A DNA stretch of 64,000 nt from Aegilops tauschii subsp. strangulata (taxonomy: Eukaryota; Streptophyta; Magnoliopsida; Poales; Poaceae): positions 139,263,207 through 139,327,206 of the forward strand of contig NC_053037.3 of the NCBI RefSeq assembly GCF_002575655.3, written 5' to 3'. Shown in pieces: positions 55,091 through 64,000 of the stretch. How positions within the stretch are numbered: position 1 is the stretch's first letter; each line of letters begins with the position of its first letter. The notes beneath the pieces are model-generated. The model ran no database searches and was not told where the DNA came from. It was given only the letters and a program-made list of their open reading frames with translations. The position numbers and the translations under genes were made by a program.

Positions 55091-56479
55091 TCAAAAATTT
55101 ATCGAATATCATGTCCGAGAAATAAGATATTGAACATCGCACTACTTGTAGTACAACAAGTATAGGTTAATAATATTTTGGGATAATTAAGAGATTACAT
55201 GAGGTCTCCAATATTATTGAAAAATTTATTACGCAAACATATCATCGTTGCAATGGAATTCACCATCCTTTTATTGCACTAGATTTTTGGTTCTCAACTT
55301 CTGATGAAGATTTGAGAACAATCCTTTACCAGAATATTTTCTGGTTGTAAGTTTGCAAATTTTAAAATTTATCCCAAATGTGTGCTGTGGTTTGACTATG
55401 TATTTGAGGGTTTGGTAATCATAGGCACGATGTTTGTATAACCACACATTTGACGAACTTGAGGGTTGTCTTTGTGATCGTTTGAAAACGATTTATTCCC
55501 TATTAGAGGTAATTCTGTCTTCAGTTGCCTCCACATTACTTTGAATTCCTCATGGTGCTATTTTGTGAGCACTAAGTTGCATTGTATTCTCGGTACTAGC
55601 AAGAATTTTAAATTGTGGTATAGCACCTATTGGGTGAATCTGATGATTTTAAGAAATTTGATGGTTCTTAATCATAAAAATGGTAGTACCATCTTAAGAG
55701 GATGTAAAGTGCATTAAGGGCTTTTCAACTGGATCTATATATAGGAAAATATTTGATCATGAGAACTCAACTTGAAGTTGATTAAGTGATAAAATTGTGA
55801 GCTGCGATAGACTTGAGGTCTTGAAAACTGAATGGTGGTCATCCGCGTTGTGCTCATTAGCTATTAAGAGAATAGCCATGACATATTATCCCGTCGGTGG
55901 AGTTATAGTGGCAACAATGCCACATGTGGATTCAATGACTAATGTCATGAATCATCTTAAAATAAATTCTCCCACCTAATTATGAATTTCGTGCATTTGA
56001 AAATGTAAGCAATGAAAATGATTTGTTTGAGAACAATCATGGCCGAGGTGATCCTTGGTGAACCTAGGTGTATCCTTTAATACAACGCATGTGATGAAAT
56101 CATTGTTAATATTTTGGACTTCATTCTTGAGGAAGTGTGTGACGATTAGAGTCACTGCCAAATCGTATAGAATTTGCATGTTCGACATTGGTTAGTCACT
56201 ATGAAAGTATAACCACAATGTGATCTGGACATTTGCAACAGTGTTTGAGACACTTGCTATAAATTATGGTATCCATCTTGATGGATGGACGACACTATAA
56301 TTAGAAATAGTGACATAGGCTCTTCTGCCATGTATTTTACCAATGTAATAGAAGGTAATCGCTGGTATATGCAAATATTTGCATAGTTTTCCATCACATA
56401 TTCAAGCAAAGTGAGGCTTGAATAGTTTGTGTTAGCACAAAAATACCATTTCGACATATAACAAGTGTGCAAGAACAAT

Positions 56480-57150
56480 CTTTACTATGAGAGTAAAATA
56501 TTTTAGTGAACAACAACAATAAATGCTTCGGATGAGCAAGTTTTAATTTGGCTGATGCCTTATAGCCATATGTGTAGACCTCAATTTATATAGGACAACA
56601 CTTCGAAGATAGTCACCGGATGTGGTATAGATCTCGCAGTAATAGAAAACATAGTCTGACTTTTGTCAGTAGATGTTCATATCTCTATTACCTTATGTTA
56701 TGCTATACTTAAGAAAATCACTTTGAAGGTAATCATCTGTCCAAGTGGCATGATGTAGACCTTGCAGTAATAGTGGATAGTCCGTAAAAATTTACAGTAG
56801 ATGCCACTATTACCTTATGATATCTCGAGGTAGTCACATATAATATTAATATTTGGAAGAGCACTTCGAAGGTAGTCATCTTGTTAAAATGACAAGATGT
56901 AGACCTCACAATAGTGGTGGATAATCTGCAAATAGTGCACTAGATACCATCAATACCTTGTGATTCACAAATAACATTTGGAATAGTCACATTAAATTTG
57001 GAAGAGCACTTGAAGGTCATCTTATCAAAAGATAAGATGTAGACCTCACAGTAATGATGGATAATCTGCAAACCATGCAGTAGATGCCATCAATACTTTG
57101 TGATTCACAAATAAAATTTATACTAGTCATGTTAAGATGTGCAAGACATT
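56480..57150. repeat. imperfect ~130-bp tandem repeats inside the old copia element
   Basis: Units with GTAGACCT(C/T)..CAGTAAT..GGATA and later GTAGATGCCA..CAATACCTTGTGAT recur about four or five times (around 56576, 56629, 56755, 56909, 57029). They lie where the gag should be on the minus strand. Origin unclear. Confidence 0.55.
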
Positions 57151-58264
57151 TTATGACACAGTTGTTACACTAAGAATGTTCTAGAAATAGGTCTAGAATA
57201 TTTATTTACAAGATCTAAATGTAATGCAGAAGAACCTGAGGGTATATATTATAGTACTGACAATGACCTAACCATAGGTTTATGTATAAGCAACGGACTG
57301 ATGACAGAAATCTGCAAAATATGTTAAGCCTGAGGGATTAACAGAGAACACAGGGCCTTTTGATTAATAATAAATATAGAAAGGAGGAAAATGCAAAACT
57401 GCGTAAGGATAAGGTTTCACCAAATCCTCATCCCGTGCGTGTGTGCATAGGAATCAATTTCCTGCTTGTGTGTGCGTGGATTGGAATCAATCGATTCCTT
57501 CCTGTTCGTGCGTTCTGGCCATGGTTACCGATGATGCCGCGTGCAGTGCGTGCACCCGACTGGTGGTTCCGCTGCGTCTTGCGCCGCGTGGACTGCCTCC
57601 GCCCGGGCTGGGGACCGCGCTGCCGCGCGCTGGTCGATGACCACCGCCGCGTCGCCGCGACACGTCGCGTTTGCCTCTAGTGCGGGCTGGATCGCCACGC
57701 CCGTGAGGCCGTGAGGGCGCTTCCGGCTGCCGGCTTACGTGCCTGAGGACGCGCCGATGCGGTGGCCGCGGGCTTGCTGAGGCGAGGAAGGCCGCGGATG
57801 CGGTCGCTGCCGTTGGCGTTAGGAGAAGGGGATGGAGGCGCGAGACCCAGGCGCGCTGGAGGTCGCGCCGCCGTGCCTTGAGAAGCCGGTCGCGCCGAGG
57901 GCCGCGGTCGATGGCCTGATGGCCAAACACTGCCACCGGATGAAAAATTCTATCAATTTTATCCCCTGTTCGTTCCTCTCCCTTTTTCTCTGTTTTCTAC
58001 TTCCCTGTTCTTCTCGTCTTGGTAGATGCAGGGAAATTTGGATTTTTGTGCTTTCTTCTGATGGTTGCTTGGTTGCTCTTTGCATCTGCGACGAAAAACA
58101 AATCTAAGATTGAGAAGGAACTGCCAATTTAATTTGTTGATGATTGATGGCAAGATCGTTGGAGAAGACGATGGGGTCGATTAAAGGAGAAACGAGGGGA
58201 AGTCGTTTCCAGCGTTTCCGATGTTCATCGGAGTTGTTCGTCGGTGCTCTCGGTAGAGGCGTGC
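57151..58264 (-). mobile_element. leader region of the old copia element
   Basis: A GC-rich block (57420-57920) lies between AT-rich parts. The ORFs here (for example minus 57936-57487) have no retroelement signature. It may include a captured or acquired leader segment. Confidence 0.4.
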
Positions 58265-58449
58265 TGATAACGTGTAAAGATGGAAAAGACAGAGCAGAGA
58301 GAATAATGGATGAACAGTTATTCTATTGATTGAAGATTGGGGTATTTATACCTAGTTTACAAGGCGGGTACAAAAGGAGGCAGTTGCCAAAAGTGGCACC
58401 GACATAGCAGTGATTAATAGTTAATTAATCTAATTAATTAATTCCTAAC
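58265..58449 (-). mobile_element. 5' LTR of the old copia element, 185 bp
   Basis: On the minus strand it starts TGTTAGGAATTAATTAATTA and ends ACACGTTATCA. A TATA box (GGTATAAATACC) is at about 58338-58349. Short LTRs of this kind are known in several plant copia lineages. Confidence 0.7.
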
Positions 58450-58600
58450 ATTTACCACGAAGTGACACGGGCCGCCTGAGGCTGGTCGGCGTCCAGACCA
58501 AATTGGGTGGAGACCCGTAAGGGCATGTAGGCTTCAGTTTGGTGCTGCTCCAGATTTTCCACGTAGATAAATGTGTCAGAGCATCAGTGTATGGTTGTAA

Positions 58601-61050
58601 GAGCAACTTTAGCAGACCCCGCATTCCGCCGGTCCGCAAAATGCATTTGTAGTTCGTGTAAAACCGCTTTTGCGGGCTGGCACAGATGCAGACCCTCAAA
58701 CGGATCCGTAAAAAAGTATATTCGCGGAATATATTTTTTACGGGTCGGCTTTTGCGGGCTCTGCTCGAACACACCGCGATGACCCGCAAACAGAAAACGG
58801 CATTTCTCGCATTTGGCATAGGTTTTGACACATAAGTTCAAATTCAAACGACATAACGAAGTTTTACGCGCAAATAAAAGCCAAGTTCAATATGACAAAC
58901 GCAAAAGAGAGCCCTGCAAAAGTTTGCGCCCATGTACAGCACCATCTTGGTCGATCTTCACTCCGCGCCATCTTGAAGTTCTTCGCCACCACCGAATCCA
59001 TCTTGAAGTTCTTCGCCACCACCGAAACCACCTCCGGCGCTTGTCCCAACTCGCGCACCGAAATCATCGACATTGCCACCATATGGAGCAGAGAAAACAT
59101 CTCCGGAACTGTAACACGGACCGGCCGATGCGACCATTCTCCTTTTCAAGATTTCTCTCCTTGCCATATCATGCCATGTTTTGGTGAGGTCGTCCATGTC
59201 ATTGCGGTTCATTGACATGATCTTGTTTTCTTCGGCGAGCAACAAGGACATGGATTTGTTTTCAGCGGTGCGTGCTCTTCTCTCCTCAATGTCAGCTTTG
59301 CGGAGCCCCTCTTCCTTGAGTATTTGTCACTTTTCTTGCTTCTCTTTTGCCTTCTTCTCGGCCAACTCTTTCTTGATCTCCAACGACTTCAACAACATCA
59401 ACTCGTCTGATTGCACCATGACATCAATCTTCTCCCTCAAGTTCGATGCTTCTTGTTCTCTCTTCATCTTCTCCTTAGTCTTCTTGTCGCCATCGGGCTT
59501 GTGCTAATTTCTTGGGCCATCATCATCCTCATCTTCATCCATGTTTGTAAGTGAGCCTCTCTTTAGTGGGGATTCTTTGTCGATCAACTTCCACTTCTCG
59601 CACTTTTGGAGGAACTCCCAACAATGCTCTAGTTTGAAGAATCTGCCTTCCGAAGCTTCCATGTCCTTGTATCTATGTTGAACAATCTTGTCCTACAAAA
59701 TATGAACAAAGTGATGCAATCATTTCCCATGATGCAAATATGATGATGCACAACTTGAACAAAGGCAAAACAAACTCACATAGTCGGACTCCACGGTGCC
59801 ACTTGGAGGTGCATTGCGTACTTGCTCCAAGCAAGCTGCCCAACGACTGCACATAGGCTTGATATTCTACCAACGCCCTTGAAGCGACCGAAATGTGCGT
59901 GGAGTCCTATTGGGGTGCTTTGCCATAATGCGGAAGTATTGATATTCAATCCTTTGCCAATATCTCTTGGCGGTTTGAGAAGTACCCGTGCATGCATCAA
60001 GAGACACCGCACTCCATGCTTTGATCAAAGCTTGATCTTCCAAGATCGTGTAGTTCTTCGATCTTTGGCTTTTCCCAGTTTATGTTTGCAATTGATTATA
60101 CGCTTTCGCTTCGATCTCCTCCAATTCATCCTCACAACCATGATCATCCACGCCACCCTCCGTTTCATTGTAGTCGAACGCGGCGAACGGGGCTTGATCA
60201 ATGTCAACCGCGTTCGTGTCCAACAAGTTCACGAACTCGGTAGTTGCATTGTTCGAACCACTGCTATAGTGAACGATAACAAGTCACGAGCTATCGAGAA
60301 TAATGGAGAAAATGAAAGGAAATCGCCAAGACCGGAGACGCATACCTTCCGGCCATTTCGTCGAACACCTGGCTTGCGGGGGGGGGGGGGGGGCACCGTT
60401 GAACGGCATCGCCGGAGCACCTCTTTCCGGGATGGAGTGAGAGGATGAAGAAGGTGCCTTCTTTGAAGCCGGAATCTTCCTCCGCTTTACGCCCACGACC
60501 TTGCCGACCTTCTCCGCCGCCAGCCGGGATCGCGATGCGGCGTTGGCGCCCGGAGCGCGGGGGCAGCCGGATTCCCGCCCTGCACGACCACGTTGCCCTG
60601 CCGCTTGCGGGCAGGCGCGGCGTTTGCTTGGGCGACAGCGGCGAGGTCAACATGGCCGGCGACGAGATCCGCTCGAGGTTAAGGAGCGTGCGCGACCTCG
60701 ACGGTGACGAGGGACAGCATGGGGTCGTCCATGGCAGCGAGGGACGACCGGAGGGGAAGCACCGGAGCGTGCGGAGGCGGGGCAATGGTGGCGGAGGGTG
60801 GGGGGAGCGGGAAAGGGCGCGCAGAAATGTCCCTCCCGCCAAATCGCACCGCGGATGGGGGATGAGCTCGGGTCGGCCTCCCAGCCCGTGAAACTAGAGG
60901 TTGGGGGAGAAGATTTGCCGCGCCCCGCAAATTTTTTTGCGGGCCGGGGCGGGATGCGGGGTCTGATCGGGCAGGTTTTTCTGCCCCGACCCACATTTTG
61001 GCGGTTATTTTGCGGGTCGAGGCGAGATGCGGGGTCTGCTAGAGTTGCTC
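58601..61050 (-). mobile_element. PIF/Harbinger transposon, 2.45 kb, carrying a SANT/NAM-associated gene
   Basis: The ends GAGCAACTTTAGCAGACCCC and, in reverse, GAGCAACTCTAGCAGACCCC are inverted repeats, flanked by TAA at 58598-58600 and 61051-61053. The subterminal regions are GC-rich. It holds the accessory gene (58950-60500) but no DDE transposase, so this copy is non-autonomous. Confidence 0.8.
58950..60500 (-). pseudogene. SANT/Myb-like, NAM-associated protein gene (broken)
   Basis: On the minus strand the order is: a Pro-rich N-terminus (about 60490-60330) interrupted by a 16-base G run at 60378-60393; FVNLLDTNAVDIDQAPF-type text; a SANT/Myb-like part (KNYTILEDQALIKAWSAVSL, YWQRIEYQYF, SLQGRW, NIKPMCSRWAACLEQVRNAP); a Lys/Glu-rich coiled coil (59510-59300); and MSMNRNDMDDLTKTWHDMAR near the end. 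This is the Harbinger second-ORF/NAM-associated pattern; in active elements such Myb-like proteins help the transposase reach the nucleus and bind DNA. Stop codons (for example after QLQT and SLQGRW) and the G-run frameshift mark it as dead. Confidence 0.65.
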
Positions 61051-61053
61051 TAA

Positions 61054-61217
61054 CCACCCAATGCATGGCTGCCTCATTAGCCCGCACTTAATCTCTCGTC
61101 ATCCAGCTTTTACTCAGTTCCAAGCGATGGCTGAAGGTCACACGCCATACAGAGCTAGTGCATGTCTATACTTTTCCTCCTTTCTCCCTCTATTTTCCTC
61201 TTTTGTCAGGGAGGATG
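61054..61217. other. spacer between the Harbinger element and the right-end repeat
   Basis: Short unique-looking stretch. Nothing recognised. Confidence 0.35.
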
Positions 61218-64000
61218 TAACACCCACGATGCGGCTATATCTCCCACGTGTCGAGGCACGACTTAGAGGCATAACCGCATTGTGGTTTTGTCGCAAGAAG
61301 GGTCATCTTCACACAATCCCATGTAATGAACAAGAATGGGATAAAGAGTTGGCTTACATTCGCCACTTCACACAATACATAAATAAATTCATACATCATT
61401 CAAGATACACACATAGACCGACTACGGTCAAATCCAAATAAAAAGAAGATAACCCCAAATGCTAGATCCCCGATCGTCCCAACTGGGCTCCACTATAGAT
61501 CATCAGGAAACGAAACATAGTAACGACCAAGGTACTCGTCGAACTCCCACTTGAGCTTGGTTGCATCACCTGCACTGGTATCGTCGGCACCTGCAACTGT
61601 TTTGGAAGTATCTGTGAGTCACGAGGACTCAGCAATCTCACACCCGCGAGATCAAGACTATTTAAGCTTATGGGTAGGAGAAGGTAGTGAGGTGGAGCTG
61701 CAGCAAGCAATAAGCATATATCGTGGCTAACATACGCAAATAAGAGCGAGAAGAGGAGCAACGGAACGGTCGTCAACTAGTAATGATCAAGAAGTGATCC
61801 TGAACTCCTACTTACGTCAAACATAACACAAGAACCGTGTTCACTTCCTGGACTCCGCCGAAAAGAGACCATCACGGCTACACACGCGGTTGATGTATTT
61901 TAATTAAGTCAAGTGTCAAGTTCTCTACAACCGGGCATTAACAAATTCCCATCCGCCACATAACCGCGGGCACGGCTCTCGAAAGTTTATACCCTGCAGG
62001 GGTGTCCCAACTTAGCCCATTATAAGCTCTCACGGTCAACGAAGGATATTCCTTCTCCCGGGAAGACCCGATCAGTCTCGGAATCCCGGTTTACAAGACA
62101 TTTCGACAATGGTAAAACAAGACCAGCAAAGCCGCCCGATGTGCCGACAAATCCCGATAGGAGCTGCACATATCTCGTTCTCAGGGCACACCGGATAAGT
62201 CACCCGAGGTGGCCCCGCAGGCTGCTCGGTTCGGACCAACACTCGAAGGAGCACTGGCCCCGGGGGGGGGGGGGGGGGCTAAAATAAAGATGACCCTTGA
62301 GTCTGCAGAACCCAAGGGAAAAGGGGATAGGTGGTAGCAAATGGTAAAACCAAGGTTGGGCCTTGCTGGAGGAGTTTTATTCAAAGCGAACTGTCAAGGG
62401 GGTCCCATAAATCACCCAACCGCGTAAGGAACGCAAAATCAAGGAACATAACACCGGTATGACAGAAACTAGGGCGGCAAGAGTGGAACAAAACACCAGG
62501 CATAAGGCCGAGCCTTCCACCCTTTACCAAGTATATAGATGCATTAATTAAAATAACATATGTTGTGATATCCCAACATATCCATGTTCCAACATGGAAC
62601 AAACTTCATCTTCAACTGCAACTAGCAACGCTATAAGAGGGGCTGAGCAAAAGCGGTAACATAGCCAAACAACGGTTTGCTAGGAAGGGTGACAAAGGTT
62701 AGAGGTTCATGGCAATTTGGGAGGCTTGACAAGCAAAGTGATAGGTAACGCGGCATAGCAATTAGAACGGACAACTAACAAGCAAAGATAGAAGTGATTT
62801 CGAGGGTATGGTCATCTTGCCTGAGATCCCGCTAGGAAGAAGAACGAGTCCATGAAGAAGACAAACGGATGTAGTCGAACGAATCCTCACAACTCCGGAA
62901 TGAAACCGAAGCTAACGAGAGAAGCAACCCGGAAAGAAACAAACAACATAGTAAACAACCATCACATAAACATGACATGATGCACAATCAAGTATGATGC
63001 ATGTCCGATTTACTGAGGCATGGCATGGCAAAGTGCATAAACAATACTACAAATTAAGTGAAGCTCAATATGCAACAAGTTGCATATTGAAGAAACACCA
63101 CATCAATTATTTAGTTCTCTCTCGTTTATGTACCCAACAATATTAAATGTTATTAAATATGGCAAGAGGTGAAACATAATTGAACTAACTATATAGGCAA
63201 GTTTAAGTGAGGCCGGAAACAAGAAACAACAATTCCGGAAAATCCCCATATGCAAATTTAGCAATTTAATGGAAACAACAAATATAAACATTTTAAATGT
63301 TGTTATCATGATGCGGATGACATATGCAAGTTTTAAGCAATTTTATGAAAATGTTGACATGAGCATCTGGAGGCATGGGTCAAGTTTTAAGCAATTTTGA
63401 CCCGTGTAGTTGTACATGGGTCAAACAAAGGCATTGACACATCTGGAGGGGCATCGAGGGACTTGTCAAGGCCCTGCCTCGGGAGGTCATCGGAGGTGCG
63501 TAGAGGCGGCAGAGATGGTGTTGCGCGGACGCGGGCACAAGGCGGGTGAAGGGGTGGCGAGGTGACCAGAGGCGCGAGGAGGGGGATCCTGGTCGCGACA
63601 AGAGAAGGCAGCGGGGCGACGTCCTTGTCGGGCGGAGATGGTGCAGGCGAACCATGGCGAGGCCGAACGTGGGTCTCGGGCAGGAGGTGAAGAAAATGGC
63701 AGGGGCGCGATCTCCGGCGAGAAGGCGAAGCAGAGGAGGCTGGGGTCGAGCACGGGCCTGGACTCGCCGGCCGGAGGGGCGACGGGGCATGGCTTCGGGC
63801 GCATGGTGGTGGTGGTGGTGGGGTGCTCCGGCAACAACGAGCTGTAGGAGGCCGGCCTTGGAGCGGCGCGGGTTGGCGAGGTGGCGCGTGGGGAGGAGGA
63901 GCAGAGGAAGGGGTCATGCGGAGGGGCGTTGTGCTTGCCGGCGCGAGGTGAGAGGACTGGAGGTCGCGCTCCTGGCGCACTATGAAGATGGCACGGAGGA
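61218..64000. mobile_element. unclassified dispersed repeat, possibly an LTR retrotransposon end
   Basis: A boundary-like start TGTAACACCCACGATGCGGC is at 61218. The following 2 kb have the look of a high-copy Triticeae repeat, with no usable coding frame. A 17-base G run is at 62262-62278. The phrase TCAAGTTTTAAGCAATTTTG lies near 63379 and a near-copy near 63332. From 63460 to the edge the sequence is very GC-rich, with overlapping Pro/Arg/Ser-rich ORFs on the minus strand (63980-63387, 63790-63380) that I do not recognise. A second boundary is outside the window, so class and strand cannot be fixed. Confidence 0.35.

Larger units (their letters stand above)
51374..58449 (-). mobile_element. 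old, heavily mutated Ty1-copia retrotransposon, ~7 kb
   Basis: The outer 28 bp of the LTR (TGTTAGGAATTAATTAATTA...) occur at 51374-51401 and at 58422-58449, in the same orientation. The full 5' LTR is at 58265-58449, while the 3' LTR was cut by Helitron insertion after 28 bp. Minus-strand pol remnants are readable with many stops: the pre-integrase segment around 54800-55090 and reverse transcriptase around 52890-53420. No intact frame remains, so it is ancient compared with the Angela-type element. Confidence 0.75.

Noticed and set aside
57360..58107. ORFs on both strands in the GC-rich block before the old copia LTR
   Set aside because: No domain, overlapping frames on both strands, and position in the element leader.

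Overview
The window is a stretch of a large grass genome, almost certainly Triticeae (wheat, goatgrass, barley or a relative). The reason is the two Ty1-copia elements with Angela/BARE/WIS-type LTRs, together with nested gypsy, Mutator, Harbinger, Helitron and LINE elements, and almost no intact host genes. No prokaryotic features, rRNA, tRNA or CRISPR array were seen.

Left part (1-12.5 kb). The 5' half of a BARE/WIS-like copia element (minus strand; LTR 1755-3424) runs off the left edge and sits inside a Harbinger element. Next come a fold-back element with a GT-rich core (4246-5113), a LINE fragment, a small secreted-peptide candidate with its own TATA box (6037-6309, minus), and an NLR resistance-gene relic (6540-8810, minus) split by a LINE and a Harbinger transposon. 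At 9.9-11.1 kb lies a palindrome of LRR receptor-kinase fragments.

Middle (12.3-22.4 kb). A B3-domain gene relic (minus strand) is split by a complete non-autonomous gypsy element (12485-19672, TSD GATGT). That element has a gag, a long ORF without recognisable pol domains, and about 24 copies of a 14-bp dyad CCCGTG-NN-CACGGG in its LTRs, leader and gag.

Core (22.4-39.0 kb). A 16.6-kb Mutator-like element (MULE; 22411-39024) has ~280-bp TIRs and a perfect 9-bp target duplication. Its empty site survives as a paralogous copy at 9.47 kb. It carries two convergent genes: a GRF zinc-finger/coiled-coil gene (plus strand) and a five-exon MuDR-type transposase gene (minus strand) whose exons add up to an unbroken 1079-codon frame. 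A young Angela-type copia element (24317-32661, TSD AAGCT) is inserted in the last exon of the GRF gene. A 48-49-bp minisatellite lies between the two gene ends.

Right part (39-64 kb). A second receptor-kinase palindrome (39.4-40.5 kb) is followed by LINE tails, a 66-bp minisatellite, a small Harbinger-like MITE, and a run of head-to-tail Helitrons of one family (43.2-51.4 kb), one of which carries four exons of the splicing-factor gene PRP39. Then come a very decayed copia element (51.4-58.4 kb), a Harbinger element with a broken SANT/NAM-associated gene (58601-61050), and an unclassified repeat to the right edge.

How it fits together: the sequence can be read as a stratigraphy. Host gene fragments (NLR, receptor kinase, B3) are oldest. 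A segment carrying the kinase palindrome was then duplicated, the MULE inserted into one copy, and the Angela element landed in the MULE last. By eye its two LTRs differ by only three substitutions.
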